Source of the DNA: an uncultured Collinsella sp.
GTDB taxonomy: Bacteria > Actinomycetota > Coriobacteriia > Coriobacteriales > Coriobacteriaceae
Length of the DNA stretch: 16,270 nt
Assembly (NCBI GenBank): GCA_900757705.1
Contig: CAAEOW010000128.1
Span: 1-16,270, forward strand
Direction of reading: 5' to 3'
The notes under the pieces are model-generated. The model saw nothing but the letters and a program-made list of their open reading frames with translations, searched no databases and was not told where the DNA came from. Made by a program: the position numbers and the translations under genes. Within the stretch, counting starts at the first letter, position 1. Each line of letters begins with the position of its first letter. This document shows, piece after piece, positions 7,423 to 15,271 of the stretch.

Positions 7423-8379
7423 GTGAACAACTTGCTACGTTTGATTGGAAGGCGTCTTGTGGCGCTGCCGATCATGGCATTGGGCGTCACCGTCCTGGTG
7501 TTCTTCCTTATGTCGTTCTCCAAGACCGACCCCGCCTACACGGCGTTGGGTGACGGTGCCTCGCCCGAGGCGGTTGCCGAGTACCATGAGAAGTATGGTC
7601 TGGACGACCCCTGGCCCGTGCGCTACGTGCGCTATATGGGCGATCTGATCCATGGCGACATGGGCACCTATGGTGCTGCTCGCAACTCCGTTGCCAAGCG
7701 CATCTCCACGGCCCTGCCCGTCACGATGCAGCTGACCTTTATCGGTCTTGCCATCGGTGCAGTCGTTTCGTTTTTGCTCGGCGTCATCGCGGCACTGTAT
7801 CGCGATAAATGGCCGGACCAAGTGATCCGCGTCTTTTCCATCGCCGGCTTGGCAACCCCGTCGTTCTGGCTTGCCGTTCTGTTGATCCTGCTGTTCTCTT
7901 CCTACCTTAAGGTGCTCCCGGCATCGGGTGCTCTGCCTCACTTCACCACGAATCCGGTTGGCTATCTGGGACGTATGATCATGCCCGCTATCGCCTTGGC
8001 ATTTCCACTGACGGGCCAGATGACTCGTATCGTGCGTACCGCCATGGTCGAGGAGCTCGATAAGGATTATGTCCGTATGGCTCGCGGCGCCGGCGTTCCC
8101 GAGAAGGTCGTCGTCGGCATCAACGTTCTTCGCAATGCGCTGATCACCCCGGTCACCACCCTCGGTCTTAAGATCGGTTACCTCATGGGCGGCGCCGTCG
8201 TCATCGAGGTTATCTTCAACCTCCCCGGCATGGGCACCGCGATTCTGCAGGGCGTTCAGGGCAACGAGGCGAACCTGGTTCAGGGCGTCGTTATCGTCGT
8301 TGCTCTTGCCTTCATCATCATCAACATCGTGGTTGACATGCTCTACCTGCTCATCAACCCGCGCATCAGGACGGTGTAG
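7423..8379 (+). CDS. DppB-type ABC permease (SatB-like)
   Basis: This 318-aa inner-membrane permease subunit belongs to the peptide/nickel ABC importer family (BPD_transp_1). Features are an N-terminal membrane helix (about residues 8-30), the extracytoplasmic segment KYGLDDPWPVRYVRYMG typical of DppB proteins, about five further helices, and the cytoplasmic coupling (EAA) loop DYVRMARGAGVPEKVV that contacts the ATPase. The C-terminus INPRIR is the classic DppB ending. I chose GTG 7423 because AAAGGGGAGAG sits just upstream and the protein then begins with the usual MNNLLRLIGRRL. An upstream TTG at 7390 has no ribosome site. It lies 3 bp before the fused permease-ATPase gene. The substrate is inferred from the locus to be sialic acid. 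Confidence 0.92.
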   Translation: MNNLLRLIGRRLVALPIMALGVTVLVFFLMSFSKTDPAYTALGDGASPEAVAEYHEKYGLDDPWPVRYVRYMGDLIHGDMGTYGAARNSVAKRISTALPVTMQLTFIGLAIGAVVSFLLGVIAALYRDKWPDQVIRVFSIAGLATPSFWLAVLLILLFSSYLKVLPASGALPHFTTNPVGYLGRMIMPAIALAFPLTGQMTRIVRTAMVEELDKDYVRMARGAGVPEKVVVGINVLRNALITPVTTLGLKIGYLMGGAVVIEVIFNLPGMGTAILQGVQGNEANLVQGVVIVVALAFIIINIVVDMLYLLINPRIRTV

Positions 8380-8382
8380 ATT

Positions 8383-10398
8383 ATGGTAAAGATTCGAGAG
8401 AAGCAAACCGAGCAGCTCGAGAAGGCTGCCTCCAAGGGGCTCAAGCTCGGTGGCTGGAAGAAGATGACGCTGTCTTCTAAGATTGCCGCCGTCGTGCTGG
8501 CGCTGGTCGCCCTGACCGCGATTCTGGCGCCCCTTCTTGCCCCCTATAGCCCGGTCGAGATCTTTACGGCTCGCCAGGCTCCCGGCAACGGATTTATCTT
8601 CGGTACCGACGATAAGGGTCGCGACATTCTGTCGCGCATGCTCTACGGTGGTCGTTACTCGCTGATTATCGGCTTTGGCGCCACTGCCATGGCTCTGGTC
8701 TGCGGCTCGGTCGTGGGCGCCCTTGCGGCGGTTTCGCGCAAGGCCGTTTCCGAGACGATCATGCGTATCCTGGACATCATCATGTCCATCCCGGGCATCG
8801 CCCTCGCGGCCGTCTTCGTCTCCATCCTGGGCAACTCCGTGCCGTCGATCATCTTCGCCATCGGCTTTATGTACACTCCGCAGATTGCCCGTATCGTGCG
8901 CGCCAACATCGTGTCCGAGTACGGCGAGGACTATGTCCGCGCGGTCATCGTTTCCGGCGCCAAGGCTCCGTGGATTTTGATCAAGCATGTTCTGCGTAAC
9001 TGCATCGCCCCGATCATGGTCTTCACCGTTACCCTGGTCGCCGACGCCATCATCTTCGAGGCCTCGCTGACCTTCATCGGCGCTGGTATCCAGGAGCCCA
9101 CCGCTACCTGGGGCAACATCCTCGCCGACGCCCGCGGCGGCGTGCTCGCCGGCCGTTGGTGGCAGGCGCTGTTCCCGGGCCTGGCCATCATGATCACCTG
9201 CCTGGCGCTCAACATCCTCTCCGAGGGCATTACCGACGCCATGGCCGCTGCTCCCTCCGCCGCCCTGGATCCGACCGATTCCTCCAAGCGTCGCGAGGCC
9301 GACCTGCTGGTCTCCGACCCCGTTCGCGCCTACAAGGAGCAGGCCCAGTCCCTCTCCGCTCGCCTTGGCGCCCTGCGCGATGTCGAGCTCAAGCGTGACG
9401 ATCGCCATGTGCCCGACGAGTCTGTCGAACCGATTCTCTCGGTCCGTGACTTCTGCATTCAGTTTGAGCATCACGGCGATATCAACGTCGTCGACCATGT
9501 CAACTTTGACGTCCGTCCTGGTCAGACCATGGGCCTGGTGGGCGAGTCCGGTTGCGGTAAGTCCATCACCACGCTGGCCATCATGGGCCTGACCGACGAT
9601 GACGAGCACCTTTCCGGCGAGGTCCTTTGGGAGGGCCGCGACCTGCTCAAGATGAGCAAGAAGGAGTGGTTCGGCCTGCGCGGTACCGATATCGCTATGG
9701 TCTATCAGGACGCCCTGTCCTCGCTCAACCCCTCCATGCTCATCTCTGCCCAGATGAAGCAGCTCACCAAGCGCGGCGGCACCCGCAGCGCCGAGGAACT
9801 CCTGGAGCTCGTGGGCCTCGACCCCAAGCGTACGCTCGAGAGCTACCCGCATGAGCTTTCCGGTGGCCAGCGTCAGCGTGTCCTGATCGCTATGGCCCTT
9901 ACCCGCGACCCCAAGCTGGTCATCTGCGACGAGCCCACGACCGCTCTGGACGTTACCGTCCAGAAGCAGGTCATCAAGCTGCTCAACGACCTTCAGGCCA
10001 AGCTCGGCTTTGCCATGATCTTCGTCTCGCATGACTTGGCGCTGGTCGCCGAGGTCGCCCATAACATCACGGTTATGTACGCCGGTCAGGTTATCGAGCA
10101 GGCGCCCACCAAGGAGCTGCTCACTAACCCGATCCACGAGTACACCCGCGGTCTTCTGGGCTCCGTTCTGTCCATCGAGAGCGGTTCGGGCCGTCTGCAC
10201 CAGGTGCCCGGCGCCGTTCCGAGCCCGCGCGATTTCCCCAAGGGCGATCGCTTCGCGCCCCGCTCGAGCCATCCGCGCATTGGCCTGGACACCCGTCCGG
10301 TCTTCAAGCGCGTGCCCGGCACCGAGCACTTCTATTCCGAGCTCCCCGACGAGGTGCTCAAGGCAAATGGTTTGACCCCTCACGCGGAGGTGATGTAG
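8383..10398 (+). CDS. Fused DppC-type permease and DppD-type ATPase (SatC-like)
   Basis: This 671-aa protein joins two ABC importer subunits that are normally separate. Residues about 30-295 form a DppC permease, with the FGTDDKGRDILSRMLYGGR motif near 73-95 and the coupling loop DYVRAVIVSGAKAPWILIK. A charged linker of about 50 residues leads to the ATPase from about 350. There, Walker A GESGCGKS is at 387-394, the signature LSGGQRQR at 492-499, Walker B ends at D516-E517, and the switch histidine is H550. The C-terminal oligo_HPY region is present (VPGAVPSPRDFPKGDRFAPR), but the cysteines that many DppD/OppD proteins carry there for an iron-sulfur cluster are replaced (RFAPRSSHP). The same fusion is, as I recall, a hallmark of SatABCD/SiaEFGI sialic acid transporters. 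ATG 8383 follows satB-like stop by 3 bp. Confidence 0.92.
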   Translation: MVKIREKQTEQLEKAASKGLKLGGWKKMTLSSKIAAVVLALVALTAILAPLLAPYSPVEIFTARQAPGNGFIFGTDDKGRDILSRMLYGGRYSLIIGFGATAMALVCGSVVGALAAVSRKAVSETIMRILDIIMSIPGIALAAVFVSILGNSVPSIIFAIGFMYTPQIARIVRANIVSEYGEDYVRAVIVSGAKAPWILIKHVLRNCIAPIMVFTVTLVADAIIFEASLTFIGAGIQEPTATWGNILADARGGVLAGRWWQALFPGLAIMITCLALNILSEGITDAMAAAPSAALDPTDSSKRREADLLVSDPVRAYKEQAQSLSARLGALRDVELKRDDRHVPDESVEPILSVRDFCIQFEHHGDINVVDHVNFDVRPGQTMGLVGESGCGKSITTLAIMGLTDDDEHLSGEVLWEGRDLLKMSKKEWFGLRGTDIAMVYQDALSSLNPSMLISAQMKQLTKRGGTRSAEELLELVGLDPKRTLESYPHELSGGQRQRVLIAMALTRDPKLVICDEPTTALDVTVQKQVIKLLNDLQAKLGFAMIFVSHDLALVAEVAHNITVMYAGQVIEQAPTKELLTNPIHEYTRGLLGSVLSIESGSGRLHQVPGAVPSPRDFPKGDRFAPRSSHPRIGLDTRPVFKRVPGTEHFYSELPDEVLKANGLTPHAEVM

Positions 10399-11226
10399 AT
10401 GAGCGAGACCGCAGTCAACGGCGTCGAGCCGATCATCTTCCTTGATGACGTCCACGTCACCTTTAGGACCCGTACCGGCTCGATTCTGCACCCCAACCTG
10501 GTTCACGCCGTCCAGGGTGTAACGATTAGGCTCATGCCCGGTCAGACGATCGGCATCGTCGGCGAGTCCGGTTGCGGTAAGTCCACCACCGCCAACGTCA
10601 TGTGCGGCCTGCAGGCCCCCACGAGCGGCAAGGTCTACTTTAAGGGCAAGGACGTAACCAAGCGTACCGCCGAGGACCGTCGCCACATGGGCCGTGTCAT
10701 CTCGGTCGTGTTCCAGAATCCGGCTACGGCGCTCAATCCCCGCATGGTCGTTCGCGAGCAGCTGCTCGACCCCATGCGCGTCCACAACCTGGGTACCGAG
10801 GCCGAGCAGGAGAAGCGCGTCAAGGAGCTCCTGGAGCTCACCGGTCTGCCCAGCTCCGCCGCCGAGGTTCTTCCCGGCCAGCTTTCGGGCGGCCAGCGCC
10901 AGCGCGTCGCAATTGCCCGTGCCCTGTCGCTGAACCCCGATGCCATCATCGCCGACGAGCCAACCTCGGCTCTGGACGTTTCGGTCCGCGCGCAGATTCT
11001 GAACCTGCTGACCGACCTTAAGAAGGAGCTCGGCCTGGCCATGGTGTTCATCAGCCATGACATCCAGACGGTCCGCTATATCTCTGACGACATCATCGTT
11101 ATGAATGGCGGCAAGATCGTCGAGCAGGGCGAGGCCAAGCAGGTCTTCCAGCACCCCCAGGACCCCTACACCAAGATGCTGCTCGGCGCTGCGCCGTCGC
11201 TGCTGCATCCCAAGCTCGGCGAGTAG
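10399..11226 (+). CDS. DppF/OppF-type ABC ATPase (SatD-like)
   Basis: This 275-aa cytoplasmic ATPase is the second nucleotide-binding subunit of the importer. Walker A GESGCGKS is at 55-62, the Q-loop is VFQNPATALNP, the signature LSGGQRQR is at 162-169, Walker B DE is at 186-187, and the switch histidine is H220. The set is complete, so the protein should hydrolyse ATP. It is shorter than usual OppF/DppF (about 320 aa) because it stops at AAPSLLHPKLGE, without the oligo_HPY tail and its cysteines. The start codon abuts the previous stop, with a near-perfect GGAGGTGA ribosome site at 10386-10393 inside the upstream gene, so translation is coupled. The Walker A region shares 25 identical bases with that of the fused ATPase. 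A GC-rich hairpin follows. Confidence 0.92.
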   Translation: MSETAVNGVEPIIFLDDVHVTFRTRTGSILHPNLVHAVQGVTIRLMPGQTIGIVGESGCGKSTTANVMCGLQAPTSGKVYFKGKDVTKRTAEDRRHMGRVISVVFQNPATALNPRMVVREQLLDPMRVHNLGTEAEQEKRVKELLELTGLPSSAAEVLPGQLSGGQRQRVAIARALSLNPDAIIADEPTSALDVSVRAQILNLLTDLKKELGLAMVFISHDIQTVRYISDDIIVMNGGKIVEQGEAKQVFQHPQDPYTKMLLGAAPSLLHPKLGE

Positions 11227-11242
11227 CCTCGCTTTCCCTCCC

Positions 11243-11270
11243 GTGCGCCCGGTTCCCTTGCCGGGCGCAC
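11243..11270 (+). terminator. GC-rich hairpin between transporter and esterase genes
   Basis: A perfect 10-bp stem, GTGCGCCCGG (11243-11252) with CCGGGCGCAC (11261-11270), has an 8-nt loop and starts 17 bp after the ATPase stop. The following CTCCGTTGCGATTTC has no U-tract. It is probably a partial terminator or mRNA-stabilising stem. Confidence 0.6.
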
Positions 11271-11306
11271 CTCCGTTGCGATTTCGAAAGGTTGGGTTCA
11301 CGAGCC

Positions 11307-12284
11307 ATGCCAAGTGCTCAGGAGCTACAACATCAATTTGGTGAATATCGAGGCGCCATGCCCCGTCCATCAGATTTCGATCTCTTTTGGAAGGATCGCA
11401 TGGCCGAGGCCGACGCGGTCGGGCTTGACTATGCGATCGAGACGGCATCGGTCACAGATGCCGTGACCTGCCAGCTTTTCGACCTCTGGTATACCGGCAT
11501 GTGTGGCGCTCGCCTGCATGCCAAGTACCTTAAACCCGTCTCGGACGAGCCCGTGCCATTGGTACTTCAGTTCCATGGATATCCGGGTGCAAGCCGCAGC
11601 TGGTTTGAGCAGGCGTCGTTTGCGGGCATGGGCATGGCACTCATCGCCCTCGACTGCCCCGGCCAAGGAGGTCCCTCCGAGGACATTGGTGGATTTGAGG
11701 GCACAACGGTCGCGGGCCATATCGTCGCCGGTATCGACGGCGATCCGGCCAACCTCTACTATGTCCGCTTGCACCAAGATATTCGCATCCTGTGCCGCAT
11801 CGTTCGCGAGCTCGAGGGCATCGATCTTGCCCGTGTGTTTGTGAACGGCGCGTCGCAGGGCGGCGGTTTGGGCATTGCGACCTGTGCACTTAACAGCGAG
11901 CTTATCAATCGCGCCGCCATCCTCTATCCCTTCCTGTCGGATTTCCGCCTGGTCTGGGATTTGGATGCCGACGACATTGCCTACGAGGGCCTGCGCTATT
12001 GGTCTCGCTGGTTTGACGAGGACTCGACTCGTATCGACGAAGCCTATGCCAAGCTGGCGTACTTCGATTCCAAGAACTTTGCCCCTATGGTCAAATGCCC
12101 CGTGCTGTTTGGCACCGGCACAGCCGATACCGTCTGTCCGCCAGCGACGCAGTTTGCGGTCTATAACAACCTGACCTGTGAAAAGCGTCATGAGTTCTTT
12201 GAAGCCTTTGGCCACGAGGCGCTTCTGGATCTCGACGATCGGATCATACCGTTTATCTGCAAGGGAGGGGAGGCTCATGTCTAA
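11307..12284 (+). CDS. AXE1/CE7-family acetyl esterase, probable sialate O-acetylesterase
   Basis: This 325-aa alpha/beta hydrolase belongs to the acetyl xylan esterase/cephalosporin-C deacetylase family (AXE1). It has the family block FHGYPG (89-94), the DCPGQGG motif, the nucleophile S183 in GASQGG, and the acid and base D274 (GTADTVCPP) and H303 (FGHEA), so the triad is complete. No signal peptide is seen, so it acts in the cytoplasm after import. In this locus the likely substrate is O-acetylated sialic acid. A pneumococcal AXE1-type esterase beside its nan genes (EstA) is, from memory, reported to deacetylate sialic acid. A xylan-type substrate is less likely here. ATG 11307 is chosen, but its ribosome site is weak (AAAGG 15 nt upstream); TTG 11292 is the only nearby alternative. 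It overlaps the next gene by 8 bp. Confidence 0.88.
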   Translation: MPSAQELQHQFGEYRGAMPRPSDFDLFWKDRMAEADAVGLDYAIETASVTDAVTCQLFDLWYTGMCGARLHAKYLKPVSDEPVPLVLQFHGYPGASRSWFEQASFAGMGMALIALDCPGQGGPSEDIGGFEGTTVAGHIVAGIDGDPANLYYVRLHQDIRILCRIVRELEGIDLARVFVNGASQGGGLGIATCALNSELINRAAILYPFLSDFRLVWDLDADDIAYEGLRYWSRWFDEDSTRIDEAYAKLAYFDSKNFAPMVKCPVLFGTGTADTVCPPATQFAVYNNLTCEKRHEFFEAFGHEALLDLDDRIIPFICKGGEAHV

Positions 12285-13128
12285 GTGCGAGAGCAATGTC
12301 AATGAGCTGATTGTCTCCGACCTTGTGGGGATTCCCGGAACGGTCTCGTCAAGGCTCGCTGATTTCCGGGATTGGCGCGGTGATGCTTCTGCGGATGTTT
12401 CCGAATTAGAGATAGCCGCTTCGGACCTTGAGGTTTGCGGGCCGAGTATTACGGCGATCGATTTCGCCAATCCGTATGCCCGCTACTCCGAGGTTTCCTT
12501 TGAGCTTAGTGGCGATGTGGTCCACGCGCGTTTGATCGAGCCTGCCGGTCGCGCCCGAGCATCCGAGCTTGTGCCGCTATGTCTGATGTTTCACGACATC
12601 GACCGACCCGTGCGGGGATGGCATCACATGACGAGGTTTGCGGCCATGGGATATGCCGTGCTTGCGCTGGACGATGAGGCGATTGGATCCAGCGAGCTGC
12701 AGCAGGGGATTGCCTCTCCTGCTTTTGTCAAGCGCGTCCGTTGGGGTTGCGCGATGGCGAAGGTGGCGCGCAATCTTGATGGCGTGGACCCCGACCGCAT
12801 CTTTGCATGGGGCGAGGGCCTTGGCGGCGGAGTCGCGCTGGCGGTTTCTGCTCTGGACGAGCGGGGCCTCGCCTGCACGGCGGTTGCCAATCCAATTCCC
12901 GGTGGCCTCGAGGCGTTGTCGTCTCGGGTGCGTGGATCGGTGCTCATGGGCACATCGCTCATGGATGTCGTGAGCGATCCCAAGGGCCAGTTTGCCGTAT
13001 TCAACGGTCTTGAGTGTGACCGGAGGCATGTCATCTATGCCAAATACGCTCATGAGCGCATCAATGCGTTCGAAAACGAAGTCATCGACTTTTTTAACCA
13101 AACGTTCTACCCGTGTTCTTTGGCCTAG
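12277..13128 (+). CDS. AXE1-like pseudo-esterase paralogue lacking the nucleophile serine
   Basis: This 283-aa protein aligns along much of its length with the esterase just upstream. Shared stretches include AAMGYAVLALD with AGMGMALIALD, FAWGEGLGGG with FVNGASQGGG, and GQFAVFNGLECDRRH with TQFAVYNNLTCEKRH. The nucleophile is absent: GASQGG has become GEGLGG, placing G181 where serine belongs. FHGYPG is FHDIDR (105-110) and DCPGQGG is DDEAIGS. The acid D230 and base H259 positions remain. About 50 residues between the nucleophile elbow and the acid strand are missing compared with the neighbour. The frame is clean, without stops, and AAGGGAGGGGAGG precedes ATG 12277, so this is a maintained gene and not a decaying one. 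I infer a non-catalytic partner or ligand-binding role. The function is unknown. Confidence 0.8.
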   Translation: MSKCESNVNELIVSDLVGIPGTVSSRLADFRDWRGDASADVSELEIAASDLEVCGPSITAIDFANPYARYSEVSFELSGDVVHARLIEPAGRARASELVPLCLMFHDIDRPVRGWHHMTRFAAMGYAVLALDDEAIGSSELQQGIASPAFVKRVRWGCAMAKVARNLDGVDPDRIFAWGEGLGGGVALAVSALDERGLACTAVANPIPGGLEALSSRVRGSVLMGTSLMDVVSDPKGQFAVFNGLECDRRHVIYAKYAHERINAFENEVIDFFNQTFYPCSLA

Positions 13129-13196
13129 ACGGCCTGGACACTGCCAACAAGAGTGGGTGGCATAGGGCCGCCCGCCAGACAACTAAGGAGATTCTT

Positions 13197-14117
13197 GTGG
13201 CAACTCAGAAATTCACCGGCGTTATCCCTCCCGTCGTTGTTCCCGATACCGAAGATCACCAGCTCGACGTTGTCTCCTTTGAGCGCAGCATCAACCGCAT
13301 GATCGATGCCGGCGTCGATGGCCTGTTCTTCCTGGGATCCTCGGGCGAGGTCGTCTTTTCCACCGACGAGCGCCGTCGCCAGATTATCGCCGAGGCCGTG
13401 CGCATCGTCGACCACCGCGTGCCTGTTCTGGTCGGCATCATCGATACCGAGACCGAGCGCATGATCGAGCACGGTAAGGTCGCTCAGGAGCTGGGCGCCG
13501 ATGCGCTTGTCGCCACCTGCCCGTTCTATGCCCTGCAGGGCATGACCGAGGTCGAGGAGCACTTCCGCATCCTGCACGAGGAGCTCGACCTGCCCATCTT
13601 TGCCTATGACATTCCCGTCTGCGTTCACACCAAGCTCCCCTGGAAGCTCCTTGCCAAGCTCGGCGCCGAGGGCGTCCTTGCTGGCGTCAAGGATTCCTCG
13701 GGTGATGACATCTCGTTCCGCTACCTCGTTCAGGAGAACGAGAAGAACGGCCATCCGATGAGTATCCTCACCGGTCACGAGGTTGTCGTCGACGGCGCTT
13801 ACCTCGGTGGCGCCGACGGTTCTGTCCCGGGCCTTGCCAACGTTGAGCCCGAGGGCTACGTGCGCCAGTGGAAGGCCGCTCAGGCCGGTGACTGGGCTAC
13901 CGTCAAGGCCGAGCAGGATCGCCTCAACGAGATCTCCCACATCTGGGATGTCACCTCGGGCGTCCAGGGCTATGCCGGTGGCGTCGGCGCCTTCAAGACC
14001 GCTATGAACCTCATGGGCATCTTCGACAGCCCGACCATGCCGCGCCCGGTGAAGGCCATGACCGGCGAGAACGTCGAGGCGATTAGGAAGGTCCTCCAGG
14101 ACAACGGCCTCCTGTAA
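13197..14117 (+). CDS. nanA: N-acetylneuraminate lyase, actinobacterial type
   Basis: This 306-aa class I aldolase belongs to the DHDPS/NAL family and should split N-acetylneuraminate into pyruvate and N-acetylmannosamine in the cytoplasm. The Schiff-base lysine is K165 (LAGVKDSSGD) and the catalytic tyrosine is Y137 (FAYDIP), the same numbers as in E. coli NanA. The GSSGE carboxylate-binding motif lies near 44-48. FAYDIPVCVH differs from the YNIPALSG of enterobacterial lyases but resembles what I recall of Corynebacterium NanA. GTG 13197 is chosen for AAGGAG six nt upstream; a longer frame from 13113 would overlap the previous gene and has no ribosome site. Codons are highly biased, as in the receptor gene. 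The nanE and ROK kinase neighbours favour lyase over dihydrodipicolinate synthase. A strong hairpin follows the gene. Confidence 0.88.
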   Translation: MATQKFTGVIPPVVVPDTEDHQLDVVSFERSINRMIDAGVDGLFFLGSSGEVVFSTDERRRQIIAEAVRIVDHRVPVLVGIIDTETERMIEHGKVAQELGADALVATCPFYALQGMTEVEEHFRILHEELDLPIFAYDIPVCVHTKLPWKLLAKLGAEGVLAGVKDSSGDDISFRYLVQENEKNGHPMSILTGHEVVVDGAYLGGADGSVPGLANVEPEGYVRQWKAAQAGDWATVKAEQDRLNEISHIWDVTSGVQGYAGGVGAFKTAMNLMGIFDSPTMPRPVKAMTGENVEAIRKVLQDNGLL

Positions 14118-14146
14118 AGCTTCCCAGGCACCCGACCTCGCCGTTC

Positions 14147-14188
14147 AACCGTGTGGCCATGACCCATTAGGTCAATGGCCACACGGTT
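14147..14188 (+). terminator. Strong bidirectional terminator after nanA
   Basis: A perfect 14-bp stem pairs AACCGTGTGGCCAT (14147-14160) with ATGGCCACACGGTT (14175-14188). Four more pairs form inside it (GACC with GGTC, one bulged A), leaving a 5-nt loop. TTTCT follows from 14187. This is the strongest hairpin inside the locus and should separate nanA from nanK to a large extent. No clear promoter was found in the remaining 100 bp before nanK. Confidence 0.8.
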
Positions 14189-14288
14189 TCTCGGCGATCT
14201 CGGACACCTGGAAAACCTTTACTGCGCTGTGACGGCTAGCCTGACGGCGCATTTCCTGTAGTTGTTTTTATCTCCGAAGGAGAGCGAC

Positions 14289-15254
14289 ATGGAGAACAAG
14301 TACGTCTGCTCTGTCGATATCGGCGGAACTAAAATTGCGACTGCCATCATGGAGTACCCGGCTGACGGTAGTGTGCCCCATCCCGTTTTTGAGGCCGAGG
14401 TTCCCACAGAGGCCCAAGAGGGCGGCGAGGCCGTCTTCCAGCGTATCGAGGCGTCTATCAAGGCCGCTCTTGAGGCGAATCCCGATGTCGAGGTTCTCGG
14501 TGTCGGTATCGGTGCCGCAGGCGTCGTCGATCCCAAGACGGGCGCCATTGCGTATGCCAATGAGATCATGCCCGGCTGGTCCGGCGTTCAGTTGGGGCCG
14601 CGTCTGCGCGAGGACCTTGGTCTTCCCGTTGCCGTTGTGGGCGACGTGCAGGCTCATGCTCTGGGCGAGGCCCACTGGGGTGTCGGCAAGGGCAAGTTCT
14701 CCGTCTTGTGTCTTGGCATCGGTACGGGTATCGGCGGCGCATATGTCGAGAACGGCCGCGTGATGCAGGGCTTCCATGGTGCTGCTGGCCATATGGGCCA
14801 CATCGAGTGCTCGGCTGCCGCCGGCATTCCCTGCGCCTGCGGGCGTTCCGGCCATCTGGAGTCGGTTGCTTCGGGCACTTCCATTGGTCGTATGTACGAT
14901 GAGCGCTTTGGCCGCGTCGACCCCAGCCGTCCTTCGGTCGGTCGCGATGTGAACGACCTGTGCCGTGCGGGCGACGCAAAGGCGACCGAGGTCATCCATG
15001 ATGCCGGCTTTGCGCTGGGTGCCAGCTTGGGCTCGCTCGCTAACATCCTGGACCCTGAGGTCATCGTGCTTTCGGGCGGCGTGATTCACCAAGGTCCCGA
15101 TTGGCGTTCGCAGACGTGGAAGGATTCGGTGCACGAGGGCTATGCCAGCCAGGCGCTCGATCCGCTTCAGGACACGCCGATCCTCATCGGTTCTCTGGAG
15201 GGCGATGCTCCGCTCATCGGTGCCGCCGAACACCTTCTTGCGTCGTTGAAGTAA
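14289..15254 (+). CDS. nanK: ROK-family kinase, probable N-acetylmannosamine kinase
   Basis: This 321-aa sugar kinase of the ROK family should phosphorylate ManNAc, the product of the lyase, to ManNAc-6-phosphate. The ATP phosphate loop DIGGTK is at 10-15, the second glycine-rich element is GIGTGIGG, and the catalytic aspartate is D119. The motif around it is GDVQAHALGE instead of the common NDANAAALGE. The zinc site reads H171, C182, C184 and H189, with histidine where E. coli NanK and most ROK kinases have a third cysteine. ATG 14289 has GAAGGAGAG upstream; a TTG at 14262 was rejected. The gene lies between a strong terminator and a 98-nt hairpin, so it may be expressed on its own. ROK sequence alone does not fix the substrate; a glucose or GlcNAc kinase remains possible, but nanA and nanE favour ManNAc. 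Confidence 0.85.
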   Translation: MENKYVCSVDIGGTKIATAIMEYPADGSVPHPVFEAEVPTEAQEGGEAVFQRIEASIKAALEANPDVEVLGVGIGAAGVVDPKTGAIAYANEIMPGWSGVQLGPRLREDLGLPVAVVGDVQAHALGEAHWGVGKGKFSVLCLGIGTGIGGAYVENGRVMQGFHGAAGHMGHIECSAAAGIPCACGRSGHLESVASGTSIGRMYDERFGRVDPSRPSVGRDVNDLCRAGDAKATEVIHDAGFALGASLGSLANILDPEVIVLSGGVIHQGPDWRSQTWKDSVHEGYASQALDPLQDTPILIGSLEGDAPLIGAAEHLLASLK

Positions 15255-15271
15255 ACATAACTACCAAGTGC

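Noticed and set aside
7435..11448. A 1337-codon open frame on the minus strand
   Set aside because: It is antisense to the whole permease-ATPase block. Its composition (Asp, Gly, His, Arg, Gln rich, no hydrophobic core) is that of a reverse-complement shadow created by biased codon use.
11307..12284. Xylan or cephalosporin deacetylase role for the esterase
   Set aside because: The family name suggests it, but there is no signal peptide and no xylan-related gene nearby, while all neighbours serve sialic acid use.
13197..14117. Dihydrodipicolinate synthase (dapA) for the aldolase gene
   Set aside because: The FAYDIP and GSSGE motifs and the neighbouring nanE and ROK kinase fit a neuraminate lyase better, and no lysine biosynthesis gene is nearby.
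14141..14147. CCGTTCA near the nanA terminator as a second copy of the palindrome half-site at 5507-5515
   Set aside because: Only seven bases match and there is no partner arm; it merges into the terminator stem.
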